The position numbers were made by a program, and so were the translations under genes. The notes below the pieces were generated by a model. The model did not search any database, had not been told where the DNA came from, and was given only the letters and a program-made list of their open reading frames with translations. From JARRQJ01 sp963761035 (GTDB taxonomy: Bacteria > Pseudomonadota > Gammaproteobacteria > DRLM01), in contig CAVXFH010000002.1 of the NCBI GenBank assembly GCA_963761035.1, forward strand, positions 1,178,001 to 1,242,000: a DNA stretch of 64,000 nucleotides. The letters run 5' to 3'. Positions 26,405-35,041 of this stretch are shown piece after piece. How positions within the stretch are numbered: position 1 is the stretch's first letter; the number at the start of each line of letters is the position of its first letter.

Positions 26405-26989
26405 TTACGCTTCATCGCGGCGCAATGATTTTTCAATCCTGCGATCAGGCACCAGCCACAAAAGCGCGACCGCGACATAGAGCGCTTGCGCCACCCAAGG
26501 CCACATGAACGTGGAGATGATTCCGATCAGGTACAATACAGGCGAAAGCTTGCCCTTCCAGTCGCCGCCGATTGCCGCCTTGAGCGGCGACCCCGGTCCT
26601 TGAGCGGCGATAATTGACTGCTGAAGTATCCAGTAGGCAATCGCAGCGGCGAGCAGGACTCCGCCGTAAAGCGCGGACGGCGTAGCGGCAAAATGATTCT
26701 CCCCCATCCATCCGGTGGCAAATGGGAATAGCGACAGCCAGAACAGCAGGTGCAGGTTGGCCCAGAGTACGCCGCCCGTTACGCGAGTACAGGTCAGCAG
26801 CATATGGTGGTGGTTATTCCAGTAAATGCCGAGATAAACAAAGCTGAGAACGTAGCTCATGAACACCGGAACGAGCGGCTTCAGCATCCCAACGCTGTCG
26901 CCATGCGGAATCTTCATCTCGAGCACCATAATCGTAATGATGATCGCTATGACGCCGTCGCTAAATGCCTCAAGTCTGTTCTTGCCCAT
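26405..26989 (-). CDS. TMEM175/DUF1211-family membrane protein
   Basis: A 194-residue protein starting KNRLEAFSDGVIAIIITIMV, with the FSDGVxAI motif that marks TMEM175 and bacterial DUF1211 proteins, potassium-selective channels in studied members. Six hydrophobic helices are visible. Its stop overlaps a core-like GCGTAAC (minus strand), the usual place for an attC start, but the other core to the left is not recognisable. It lies only 15 bases from the reductase-like gene on the right. Confidence 0.88.
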   Translation of the reverse strand: MGKNRLEAFSDGVIAIIITIMVLEMKIPHGDSVGMLKPLVPVFMSYVLSFVYLGIYWNNHHHMLLTCTRVTGGVLWANLHLLFWLSLFPFATGWMGENHFAATPSALYGGVLLAAAIAYWILQQSIIAAQGPGSPLKAAIGGDWKGKLSPVLYLIGIISTFMWPWVAQALYVAVALLWLVPDRRIEKSLRRDEA

Positions 26990-27004
26990 CTTTCACCAAT
27001 CCGC

Positions 27005-27634
27005 TTATTGACGCACATAGCGCAAGTGTGTGGCGGCTGGACCGTCAAGAACCCTGTCAATGCGAAACTGCGGCCCGGGCTCGCGTAGGTTCTCGAAGAG
27101 ACGCCGCCCGCCGCCGAACAACACGGGTGCCAAGGCGATTTCCAGCTCGTCGACGACGCCCAGGTTCAGATACTGCTGGATCACATCCGCCCCACCCGCG
27201 ATACGAATATCACGACTGCCTGCGGATTCCCGAGCCAGCTCCAGGGCACGCTCCGGTCCGTCATTGATGAAGTAAAAGGTCGTCCCGCCGGGACGCACCC
27301 AGGGTTCGCGTTTCTCATGGGTAAGAACGTATACCGGAGTGTGAAACGGAGCCTCCTCTGGCCAAGCGACCTCGCCTTGGTCGAACATTCGCTTGCCCAT
27401 GACGTTGGCACCGATGCGCTCCGTGGTGCTGCGAAGCAGGTCATTGACCGGGCCGGTCTCTCCTCCTGGTCCGAGCTTGAGGTTCTCGCGGAAGTACTGT
27501 TGATTGATGATCCAGGCCATCAGCGCACCCCACTTGGCACCCCAGTTCTTGTACTCAGGCTTGCCCATGGTCATTCCTTCCGGTGCCATGTAGCCATCGA
27601 GGCTAAGTCCAATGTTGACGAATACTTTGCTCAT
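27005..27634 (-). CDS. Dihydrofolate reductase/RibD-type reductase
   Basis: A 209-residue protein with the fold of RibD C-terminal/DHFR-like reductases: SKVFVNIGLSLDGYMAPEGM at the start, ERIGANVMGKRMFDQGE, and IRIAGGADVIQQYLNLGVVD followed by ELEIALAPVLFGGGRRLF near the end. These bind NADPH; the substrate of the stand-alone forms is mostly unknown. It shares an apparent cassette with the TMEM175-like gene, with no attC between them. Confidence 0.87.
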   Translation of the reverse strand: MSKVFVNIGLSLDGYMAPEGMTMGKPEYKNWGAKWGALMAWIINQQYFRENLKLGPGGETGPVNDLLRSTTERIGANVMGKRMFDQGEVAWPEEAPFHTPVYVLTHEKREPWVRPGGTTFYFINDGPERALELARESAGSRDIRIAGGADVIQQYLNLGVVDELEIALAPVLFGGGRRLFENLREPGPQFRIDRVLDGPAATHLRYVRQ

Positions 27635-27662
27635 GACTCTCCTCTCGCGTGTTCGGATGTCG

Positions 27663-27725
27663 GCCTAACGCTCGCCAATCAGCGGGCGCGCACTTTTTGC
27701 GATCCGCTGAATTGGCATGTTATGG
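27663..27725 (-). repeat. attC site
   Basis: GCCTAAC (27663-27669) and GTTATGG (27719-27725), 63 bp, with arms CCAATCAGCGG/CCGCTGAATTGG. Confidence 0.85.
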
Positions 27726-27793
27726 ATTAAGACTATCCAAATATTTTAAAAGAATTTATTTCGGTAAATTGCAAATAAGGCTTTATGTCCACA

Positions 27794-27979
27794 TCATTCC
27801 ATGCTAACGGAATGAACCAATTTGCCCCTTGCTTTCGACATCCCCTTTAATAGCTCTTGTATATTGTCCAGATCTTGACCCAATAAATTGCTAATATTTT
27901 CTGCAATCCTTTCATTTCGATTTTTTTTAGAAAAAAATGAAGAGTCTTTAATTCTGTTAGTAAGCGCAGCCTTTTTCAC
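27794..27979 (-). CDS. Short Lys/Asn-rich frame in an AT-rich cassette
   Basis: A 61-residue frame with a predicted helix (NERIAENISNLLGQDLDNIQ) in an AT-rich cassette. I recognise no family. It may be the remaining end of a longer gene, because related-looking coding stretches further right (about 28080-28250, minus strand) are split by stops and frame changes. Confidence 0.35.
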   Translation of the reverse strand: MKKAALTNRIKDSSFFSKKNRNERIAENISNLLGQDLDNIQELLKGMSKARGKLVHSVSME

Positions 27980-28804
27980 ATCCTCTATATCAGTTTCGTT
28001 TATAGCATCTATTATCTATTATTAATTTACATTCTGCTCAAGAATGTGGGTTGGTTTGCTATGGCCGAATAAATCTTCAATCGTAACCGCAACAAACAGT
28101 GATCTTAGAGATATGGTTTATTTGCGAATAGATGAGCTTGAGAGCATTCCGAGCTTCGATAAAATTATCATTTTTTATTACCTCTTTATACCTTTCTATT
28201 TCTTTTGGGAAATTCCATCCAATCTCATTTCTATTAAACCGAAATTTACCGCAAAGGGTTGATCGACGAAACCGTTTTCCTGGACTTTATAGTCGAGTGA
28301 AGCCGTTTTTGTCTTTTACGTATTAGCGTACTTTATGGCCTGCTCAAACTTTCTCGTTCTTCGGAACTGGAAGCAATCTATATCAAAATGAATTTCAAAA
28401 ACGTTTGGATACTGAGAAGGTTTGAGACATCCCACCCCTTAATTCTTTTAGCGAAATCAATCACCGGTGCAAGACTTGCACTTTTCGACCATGTATTGCC
28501 TCATCGCTGAGAACACTTATATAAACTACCAAATGGTAGCCGATAATCTCTTTCCCTTTTTCAATTAATGATTGCGCATACTCCTTTGTTTAACATTTCT
28601 GTATAAAATAAAACATCAGTTTTTGGTTGTCTTGGCGCAATAACGGCAACGCGAACACTTCTTTGTCCCAGTATAAATTACAGGGTACTCAAAGTCGCAG
28701 ACTTATTTTTCGTCATCAGATATTTTTCTGATGACCAAATGTGTATTGAAGCCATCATTTATATATTCTTCTAGATCTTTCTTTTTCAGTCATAGCTTAT
28801 TATT
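27980..28804. other. AT-rich cassette interior without an intact gene
   Basis: About 825 bp, clearly more AT-rich than the rest of the window. On the minus strand a frame around 28080-28260 reads IGWNFPKEIERYKEVIKNDN in a protein-like way but is cut by stops, and a second frame resumes nearby. I read this as a decayed cassette gene. Nothing else is recognisable. Confidence 0.45.
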
Positions 28805-28870
28805 CCATAACGCTGCCCTTGAGACGCGGCCGACGAAGGAGACCGTCGACTCTCCAAGGGCTTGTTAGGC
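28805..28870 (-). repeat. attC site
   Basis: CCATAAC (28805-28811) and GTTAGGC (28864-28870), 66 bp, with arms GCCCTTGAGA/TCTCCAAGGGC. Confidence 0.85.
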
Positions 28871-28901
28871 ATCACTTCTAGAAAACCTTCCAATCACCAG
28901 T

Positions 28902-30218
28902 TCAGCTGCGAAGCGATTGAGCTTTGCCTGCGGCCGTCTTCCCGTCCTTCGTGGCCATTTCGCCGACAGTCGGCACGAACCCCATCCCGCGCACCGTTCC
29001 CGTCAGGATTGATGCAAGCGTGATTAGTGCCATCATGCCTCCGGCGACAGTAAGCATTGCCGTGAGGCTCAGTTGCACGGCCGCCCCAGCGATGACCTGC
29101 GACACGGGAATCAGCCCCATCGTGCCCAGTCCGACCAGACTAATCACGCGCCCCATGAGCGACTGAGGAATCCGCTGCTGAGCCCAGGTGATCAGCATCA
29201 GATTTCCGTAGCCCGTGGCCAAGCCGATCACGGCCGTTAGGCCCAGGGCTAGCATGAATGTTTGGACGACGGCCAGCGACGCTAGCCCTACCCCGGTGAG
29301 AGCGAGAATTGCCATGACGACTGTTCCGAACGCCGCGGGTCGCAGGCCGGGCAATGCCGCTGCCACGATCATCCCCAGCAGCGATCCCCCGCCCAATGCC
29401 GACATGAGCATGCCATAAGCCTTGGCACCCTCTGACAGACGTGTGTAGGCGATCATGGGCACGCCCACGTCGAACGGCCCGACCACCAGCGCATTGATAG
29501 CCATGACAATCAGCACGGCAAAGCGCAAGGTAGGCGAATTCCAGACGAAGCCAATGCCCTGCTTGATGGACTCGACGACCGATTCGTTGTTCGCGTTCCC
29601 ATCCGATCCGCCCCGAATAACCAGTAGGGTGACCAGTGACACCAGGAAGGTGATGGCGTCCACGAGAAGCGCCGCCGCGATGCCCGTCAAGTCGGGGCTG
29701 GCACCGCTGCCGCCGAGCGCGGAAATAACGATGCCTGCAAGCCCGGGACCTATAAAGACAGCGAGCTGGCCCGTTCCTTGGATGATCCCGTTTGCCTGTT
29801 GCAACCGAGCTTCCGTCACCAGCGCCGGGACGATGGAATTCTGGGCGGGGAAGAAAAACGCATCGGCAATTCCAAATACCAGTGCAAAAACATACAGCAC
29901 CCAGAGCCGGGCGCCACCGGTGAGGACAATCAAGCCCAGCGCTCCAACCGCGAGCAGGCGAATCGCATTCGAAGCGAGCATCACGCGCCGCGGGGACAGC
30001 CGATCCACGTAAACGCCGCCGACAAGCATCAACAGCGCCCGGGGAATCGCCATTAATGCGAGTACCGACCCCAGCGCCAATGCGCTGCCGGTGAGAACAA
30101 GTGCCAGCCACGGCAGCGCGACCAGGGCGAACTGATCGCCAAGCGCGGAGATGGCCTCCCCGAGCCAGAGTAATCGGAAGTCCTTAATGCCCAGCACGGT
30201 TTGCGAGAGAGAATTCAT
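28902..30218 (-). CDS. MFS transporter (EntS/DHA3-like)
   Basis: A 438-residue membrane protein with about twelve helices and the MFS loop motif GGVYVDRLSPRRVMLASNAI after helix 2. The opening FRLLWLGEAISALGDQFALV is typical of DHA3/EntS-type exporters of drugs or siderophores. I start at the ATG at 30218 because the sequence before it runs into the attC. At about 1.4 kb it is the largest cassette in the array. The substrate cannot be told. Confidence 0.88.
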   Translation of the reverse strand: MNSLSQTVLGIKDFRLLWLGEAISALGDQFALVALPWLALVLTGSALALGSVLALMAIPRALLMLVGGVYVDRLSPRRVMLASNAIRLLAVGALGLIVLTGGARLWVLYVFALVFGIADAFFFPAQNSIVPALVTEARLQQANGIIQGTGQLAVFIGPGLAGIVISALGGSGASPDLTGIAAALLVDAITFLVSLVTLLVIRGGSDGNANNESVVESIKQGIGFVWNSPTLRFAVLIVMAINALVVGPFDVGVPMIAYTRLSEGAKAYGMLMSALGGGSLLGMIVAAALPGLRPAAFGTVVMAILALTGVGLASLAVVQTFMLALGLTAVIGLATGYGNLMLITWAQQRIPQSLMGRVISLVGLGTMGLIPVSQVIAGAAVQLSLTAMLTVAGGMMALITLASILTGTVRGMGFVPTVGEMATKDGKTAAGKAQSLRS

Positions 30219-30263
30219 GACTGGAAAGGTAAATTCATGTGCGGCCGCAATGCGTTGCCTGAT

Positions 30264-30333
30264 GCCTAACGTTGAGCATGTGGGGCGCAAGCCGCATCGC
30301 GGCGTCAGCGTCCCACACGAGCGATGGTTAGGG
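30264..30333 (-). repeat. attC site
   Basis: GCCTAAC (30264-30270) and GTTAGGG (30327-30333), 70 bp, with arms TGTGGGGCGC/GCGTCCCACA. Confidence 0.9.
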
Positions 30334-30834
30334 GGTTAATTGGTATTCCCACTCTCTAATCTCCGCTTTCAATTTTGACGCATACTCCGGGCGGTACCAT
30401 AATGACAACGATGTGAGAATGACGGAGTTTATATATAACTGCCGGGGATCTCCGTCAAAGCGTTTACCGTCAGGAGTGTTTGCCATTAGGTTTTGGCACA
30501 AATCGTGTACCTTTTGGTTTTTAAATGTAAGCCCGTGTACTTTATGAGCAAACTCATTTCTAACTTTTCGAATTACTTCCATTTCTTTATATTCAAGCTC
30601 GGTAATTAGGCCCAAGCAGTAGGCAAGCTTTACTCGAGCACTAAGCGTGCCTAAAGGTGCGTTACTACCATCCATCAGCTCTTTCGACTGTTTGCACTCT
30701 ACAAAATGTGCATAAAGCAAGCGCTCAAGTCTTTCATCAATTAATGCCGCACCAACTAAAGCAGCGCCACGATCAGTCTCTTCTTGAAACTCCTTGAGGA
30801 AGCTTGAGAAATATTTTATGTCTTCTTCTTTCAA
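30328..30834 (-). CDS. MltR-like protein
   Basis: A 168-residue soluble helical protein. The run AALVGAALIDERLERLLYAHF and the later VIRKVRNEFAHKVHGLTF resemble MltR (mannitol repressor) family proteins, which share an RN-x-FAH motif with HEPN-like folds. The start is TTG, supported by AGGAAGG eight bases upstream; no suitable ATG exists. No mannitol genes are near, so a sugar role is unlikely. The stop overlaps the attC to its left. Confidence 0.75.
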   Translation of the reverse strand: MKEEDIKYFSSFLKEFQEETDRGAALVGAALIDERLERLLYAHFVECKQSKELMDGSNAPLGTLSARVKLAYCLGLITELEYKEMEVIRKVRNEFAHKVHGLTFKNQKVHDLCQNLMANTPDGKRFDGDPRQLYINSVILTSLSLWYRPEYASKLKAEIREWEYQLTP

Positions 30835-30850
30835 GTGGCCTTCCTTTTGC

Positions 30851-30914
30851 CCCTAACGTTCAAGATAAGGGGTGCGCCGCTTGCGGCGCGTTCCGCTTGA
30901 CCGCAATGTTAGGC
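30851..30914 (-). repeat. attC site
   Basis: CCCTAAC (30851-30857) and GTTAGGC (30908-30914), 64 bp, with arms TGCGCCGC/GCGGCGCG. Confidence 0.88.
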
Positions 30915-31381
30915 ATGAAGGTTGACACAATAGTGGCCATATCGGGAATGGCTTTTGCCTCCCAACGCACTATGCGGATGTCAGCCGAAGTAAGAGCCTT
31001 GTCTTTCTTTGCATCAGCGGCCTGGCGATCTGCCTTTTGATGGGTTGCATCATCAAGCTCGATGACAGCGACAATGCTGGAGTCCTTGTTGCACACCACG
31101 AAATCAGCGCTCATGCGGTTGATGCGATTGAACCATGCCTGATAGTTGTTGCCTTTCTTTACCCCGAGCAAGCGTGAAAGCTGAACTTGGGCAAGGACTA
31201 TGTGTTCAGGTAAAGCCTGGACAAGGCGGAAATACAAGACTTGCTCGGGTTGAGATAGCGGTTTCTTTGCATAGAACGGCCACACTTCATCGGCACCACC
31301 GCCTTTGGATTTTGCTTTGAGAATAGCCAGTACTGCTATTACTGCAAAGACAACAATCAACAGCAAAAAAATCATGCTCAT
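30860..31381 (-). CDS. DUF2726 protein with N-terminal membrane helix
   Basis: A 173-residue protein: one membrane helix (MIFLLLIVVFAVIAVLAIL), then a DUF2726 domain with PLSQPEQVLYFRLVQALPEH and DFVVCNKDSSIVAVIELDDA followed by THQKADRQAADAKKD. DUF2726 resembles endonuclease-like folds and the D/E-rich IELDDATH stretch fits a metal site, but activity is unproven. The last residues read into the attC on the left, a common feature of cassette genes. Confidence 0.83.
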   Translation of the reverse strand: MSMIFLLLIVVFAVIAVLAILKAKSKGGGADEVWPFYAKKPLSQPEQVLYFRLVQALPEHIVLAQVQLSRLLGVKKGNNYQAWFNRINRMSADFVVCNKDSSIVAVIELDDATHQKADRQAADAKKDKALTSADIRIVRWEAKAIPDMATIVSTFMPNIAVKRNAPQAAHPLS

Positions 31382-31410
31382 TCTTCCTGTTTCTCCCCTT
31401 GTGAGTAAAT

Positions 31411-31472
31411 GGCTAACGTTCGCGCTAAGGCGCCGAGGGGCGCGTAGCGTCCGCTGGAATGAGTAGTTAGGC
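31411..31472 (-). repeat. attC site
   Basis: GGCTAAC (31411-31417) and GTTAGGC (31466-31472), 62 bp. Confidence 0.88.
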
Positions 31473-31862
31473 GCCAGGGTCCATGACGCTTTTAATAAGA
31501 TGTTCCGCAGGCGCGATGTTGAATGCCAATTCGGGCGCAAGCGAGTACCGCCGCATGAGTTCGGACGTAGCTGTATACATCACAATGCATTCGCCGGGTC
31601 GAGGCTCGCAAATTAGCACTTTTAGGGGGAGATCGATGCCCGCCTCTGGATTGGCAAGCATCAGTGGGGTGCCTGCTTTGGGGTTACCGAAAATTAGCAG
31701 TACCGTCGGGGGCATCGACAAACCAACAGCCCGAGCCTCCGCTTGTTGGTCAATGGTTGCGAAGACCTTGATGCTCTTTTTAGCAAACGCATTGAGCAGT
31801 CGCTGCACTGTTTCAGTGAACGAGTAAGGACTCTTAAGTTTGAGTATGCCGGGCGATGTCAT
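31467..31862 (-). CDS. DUF302 domain protein
   Basis: A 131-residue soluble protein that is essentially one DUF302 domain: YSFTETVQRLLNAFAKKSIK, then TVLLIFGNPKAGTPLMLANP and a short basic helix. DUF302 proteins have a small alpha/beta fold and unknown function. The ATG at 31862 is in place, and the stop lies in the attC on the left. Confidence 0.87.
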   Translation of the reverse strand: MTSPGILKLKSPYSFTETVQRLLNAFAKKSIKVFATIDQQAEARAVGLSMPPTVLLIFGNPKAGTPLMLANPEAGIDLPLKVLICEPRPGECIVMYTATSELMRRYSLAPELAFNIAPAEHLIKSVMDPGA

Positions 31863-31925
31863 GCGATTTGCTAGCGCCTATATATGTTTCGTATTCTTTC
31901 CAGCTCATGCGATTCATCTTATGGT

Positions 31926-31986
31926 GCTTAACGCTATTGCTCACGCGCGTGCGTCGACGCGCGTCGCGTGCAGCAATTTGTTGAGC
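31926..31986 (-). repeat. attC site
   Basis: GCTTAAC (31926-31932) and GTTGAGC (31980-31986), 61 bp, with strongly symmetric arms CACGCGCGTGCG/CGCGTCGCGTG. Confidence 0.82.
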
Positions 31987-31991
31987 ATTCC

Positions 31992-32847
31992 TTACTGGCC
32001 ACGCCCCTGCTCCTCTCCGATTCGTGTCACGACCTCGTTCATCGTATAGTGGACGAACTGTTTTCCAAGCTCTGTGAGGACGTATGGTTTCGAGTCCTCG
32101 AAGGCGGATTCCACTGTTATTGGCGTAGTGCCTCGTCGCCTACGCTGGGGCATCTTTCGCACGAATTGGCCAAGGGCATTTGTATCGCGTTCTTGCCGCA
32201 CCACGCCACCGGTGTCAAACTCTCGAATCAGAAACTTGAATAAGTCCGCCTCCGCGGAGTCTTCGCGAGGGGTGTCGCCATAAAGGCTCGTCCAGATCTC
32301 ATAGCGCGAAGAACCGGGGTTCTGAAATACCTCTCGAATAACCGAGAAGTGGGCTTCGTGGTAGAGCTCCAGCCAGTCCAGAAAGAGAGGCGCACGACGT
32401 CATCCGAACAGACCCGCGTACCGGCAGCATTCACAATAAGATTCGCGGTGTATCGTCGTCCGCTCTCTCTTTCCTATCCGCTTCGTCCCACGCTCGAAAG
32501 GCTTTGCGCACCAGCCCGAGATATTCCTCACTCTGGATGCGTGCCTCAATGCTCTCACCGAGACTTGCGAAGCGGTGCTGGATGTCTTCCAGTGTTGCAC
32601 GAAGCTTTAGAAGCTTCTCCTGATGCTCCTCGAGCCATTGTGTTTGCAACGAATCCTGCCGAAGAGATCCTTCTTCTGCCTTGTAAGATGCCGCCGCGCT
32701 CAGAAAGCCTCCGACCCAGGGGATACTTCCAAGAGCGGCCAGTACGAACTTCTCTATGATTCTCCGCCGTCGGCTTGGCTCAGACTTCGCTAGTTCGGCG
32801 CGTAGTGCTTCTACGATTGCCGTCTCGTCGGAGGCATCATGCATCAT
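31992..32847 (-). pseudogene. Broken cassette gene, helical protein with small hydrophobic segment
   Basis: The first part (32847 to about 32431) reads MHDASDETAIVEALRAELAK, contains a glycine-rich hydrophobic segment (LAALGSIPWVGGFLSAAASY) and a coiled-coil-like stretch, and stops after DTPRILL. The reading continues in a second frame (VNAAGTRVCSDDVVRL) and then a third (LFLDWLELYHEAHFSVIREV down to 31992), giving about 280 residues in all. Two small indels, near 32430 and near 32385 (a CTCTCT stretch), would restore it. I recognise no family with certainty. Confidence 0.6.
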
Positions 32848-32874
32848 GGTTGCTTCCCATCGATTCCCTTGATT

Positions 32875-32938
32875 GCCCAACGTTAAAGCCCAACCGCGCC
32901 GCTTTTTGGGCGTCGGCGGCTGGGGCGCTTGGTTATGC
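32875..32938 (-). repeat. attC site
   Basis: GCCCAAC (32875-32881) and GTTATGC (32932-32938), 64 bp, with arms AAGCCCAACCGCGCCG/CGTCGGCGGCTGGG-like and a TTTTTGGG loop. Confidence 0.85.
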
Positions 32939-33358
32939 GCGTCTTTGACTAGAAAAACCTTCATATACGGGTTTTAGTAGGCATTGTAGAAATGATTCAA
33001 GCAAAGTTAGTATTTCAATACCGATATCAGCTTTTAGAATATAGTTTGTTCTATCAGTATTCTCTCTGATCCATCTTCCAACCGAATCTATATCAATAGT
33101 TGGGTTTCCCACTTGCGCCGGATCTTTAAATATACTTGCTGCTAAAGTGCTTGCAGCGCTCTTAGGATTATAGTGTTGGCTTCGAAAGCGCGCATCGCTA
33201 TTTGATCCAGCTTTTCCAACCTTCAAAGTTTTTCCATTCAACGAGAACACGTAAACAGCCATTGAGCCGACAGGTAACCCCGTTGGTTGATGTGGTGCCT
33301 TCAATTCTTCAATCGTAATATCAGAAGCATTCAGAGAATCTCCTGCAAGGGAGGCCAC
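32933..33358 (-). CDS. Putative GIY-YIG-like nuclease protein
   Basis: A 141-residue protein whose core MAVYVFSLNGKTLKVGKAGS followed by DARFRSQHYNP resembles the beta-hairpin and helix of GIY-YIG nuclease domains, with VYVF and LKVGK in the GIY and YIG places. A later Glu in LLESFLQCLLKP could be the metal-binding residue. The start is GTG at 33358. Assignment rests on motif reading alone. The C-terminus runs into the attC on the left. Confidence 0.55.
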   Translation of the reverse strand: MASLAGDSLNASDITIEELKAPHQPTGLPVGSMAVYVFSLNGKTLKVGKAGSNSDARFRSQHYNPKSAASTLAASIFKDPAQVGNPTIDIDSVGRWIRENTDRTNYILKADIGIEILTLLESFLQCLLKPVYEGFSSQRRA

Positions 33359-33410
33359 ATTCAGAAATTTTTCGACAATTATTTTTGAGTCGATATGCCA
33401 TTTCTATAGC

Positions 33411-33488
33411 GCATAACGATATGGGTGAGGGGCCGAGCGGCAGCGAGGTCCCAGCGCCGGAGGCGCGAACTCGACCCATTTGTTAGGG
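33411..33488 (-). repeat. attC site
   Basis: GCATAAC (33411-33417) and GTTAGGG (33482-33488), 78 bp. Very similar to the site at 34205-34282, including the GGCCGAGCGG and GCGAGGTCC blocks. Confidence 0.9.
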
Positions 33489-33507
33489 TGTCCTTGCATT
33501 TGTAATG

Positions 33508-34077
33508 CTAATTAGTCTGTGAGCGCATAGGATTGCGGTTGCCAGCTACAAATTTCTTAATTACTTTTCCGTCTTTATTTATTGTCATATATTCGAAAGG
33601 CAGGATATCTGGATCCCGGATTTCATTTAGTCCTTTTGCTACATTGTATTTCTTTTCTATAGTTGTTCTATAGCTTTCAATTATTTCAATATCTAATTTA
33701 TTATCAAAATCCTCTAATTGATGCGTAATAGTATCAACTTCACTGATGTTTTTTTCGATTTTCTTTAATAATTCTTCTAATTCAGGCAAAGCGTTCATTT
33801 TAAAATCTACGACTTCTTTAGTTACATCAGGTCTTTCAATCCATTTTCCATCCTGTTTAATATGTGTGGGAATAGGAGCCCTTTTTACATATTCAATAAG
33901 CTCTTTATCTTTTAACGAAGCGGTAATGAATAATGATTTTGTTTCTTCGGCTCTTTCTATGGCCCCCACTCTCTTTTCTATTAAGTCCTTATTGTTATGA
34001 TCGATCCACGTATAAATACTAAAAACAAATCCGGCTACGAGGATAACTAAACCAATAAGCTTCTCTATTCGGCTCAT
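33508..34077 (-). CDS. Membrane-anchored coiled-coil protein in an AT-rich cassette
   Basis: A 189-residue protein with one N-terminal membrane helix (LIGLVILVAGFVFSIYTWI) and a long charged helical region (ALPELEELLKKIEKNISEVD, then THQLEDFDNKLDI) likely to form a coiled coil. I recognise no family. Its DNA is far more AT-rich than its neighbours, a sign of separate origin. Confidence 0.72.
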   Translation of the reverse strand: MSRIEKLIGLVILVAGFVFSIYTWIDHNNKDLIEKRVGAIERAEETKSLFITASLKDKELIEYVKRAPIPTHIKQDGKWIERPDVTKEVVDFKMNALPELEELLKKIEKNISEVDTITHQLEDFDNKLDIEIIESYRTTIEKKYNVAKGLNEIRDPDILPFEYMTINKDGKVIKKFVAGNRNPMRSQTN

Positions 34078-34204
34078 GTTTTCTTTAAGAAATTACGAAA
34101 ACTATTTCTCTGCATTCATTATCGACTTGAGCGTCGCAGATACTTTATTCAATAACAAGAATAAAACCTATCATGCACACCTTGAGCATTCCATCTCTAT
34201 AGAA

Positions 34205-34282
34205 CCCTAACGTTTGGCATGAGTGGCCGAGCGGTAGCGAGGTCCAAGCCGCGAAGCGGCGAACTCGATGCCCTTGTTAGGG
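34205..34282 (-). repeat. attC site
   Basis: CCCTAAC (34205-34211) and GTTAGGG (34276-34282), 78 bp, near-copy of 33411-33488. Confidence 0.9.
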
Positions 34283-34304
34283 TGCGATTGTTGTTTGTCC
34301 CGCG

Positions 34305-34912
34305 TCATGAATTCTGGAACCGCCTGAAGAATAACGCAAGCATTAACGCAGCAATCGGCAAACCAATTCCGTAGCCCACTAAACCGATACGCTGCAGAGG
34401 CATATTCCCGGTAATTGGGCCAACAACACCGATAAGAGCCAAAGCGCCAGAGATACCAAGTACCCATTGAATCGCGGTATGGTGCTGACTGCCACGGAAC
34501 ACAAATGTTGCCGACATGAGAGACAACCCCAAGAAGAAATCCCATGCGAGCAACTCTACTGCATATAGCGTGGATGGCCATTGAAGGACAGAAAATCCGG
34601 ATTGGCGACCAGACGTAAGTGCGACAAAATGAACCGCACATGTAGCCCGGTCATTAAAATAGCAAATGTCAGCGCCATGCCGCCGAACACTTTACGCTCC
34701 GTACTTGCAGATTCGTATATTACTACCATTAAAACTAGAAAAAGGAGAGCTGAGACAACAGTCAGTAACTCCATGACTGCAAGGGTTGGATCAAGTATTG
34801 GTTCGCTTAATCCGACTTGACGCACGCCGAATGCGACGACAATCATATAGACGCATCCGACCACGAATAGGCACATCGCAGAGACAAACCCAACTCGAGC
34901 CGTAGAAGTCAT
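34305..34912 (-). pseudogene. Four-to-six-helix membrane protein gene split by a one-base deletion
   Basis: The N-terminal frame (34912 to 34556) has three or more hydrophobic helices (TSTARVGFVSAMCLFVVGCV, VVSALLFLVLMVVIY). The C-terminal frame (to 34305) continues with LLAWDFFLGLSLMSATFVF and two more helices. A single missing T near 34582 restores a continuous reading (SFQWPSTLYAVELLAWDFF) of about 200 residues. The family is unrecognised. Either the gene is inactive or the read is wrong. Confidence 0.72.
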
Positions 34913-34934
34913 GTGATCACTCCGAGGGGCCGCA

Positions 34935-35000
34935 TCCTAACGACCGCGTTGAGCGGCGCGCTGCGATTTAGCGCGTCCGCTCTCGAACGCGTGGTTATGT
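34935..35000 (-). repeat. attC site
   Basis: TCCTAAC (34935-34941) and GTTATGT (34994-35000), 66 bp, with arms GAGCGGCGCGCT/AGCGCGTCCGCTC. Confidence 0.87.
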
Positions 35001-35041
35001 GTCATTGACTGCCAGTTCTCCATGAAGTGTGAACCGCGGCA

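Noticed and set aside
27005..27634. DHFR-like cassette considered as a trimethoprim-resistance dfr gene
   Set aside because: Sequence fits RibD/DHFR-like reductases (IRIAGGADVIQQYL, LFGGGRRLF), not the dfrA or dfrB families.
30860..31381. DUF2726 gene considered as a topoisomerase zinc-finger protein
   Set aside because: That name is a common database label for neighbouring domains; no C4 zinc finger is present here.
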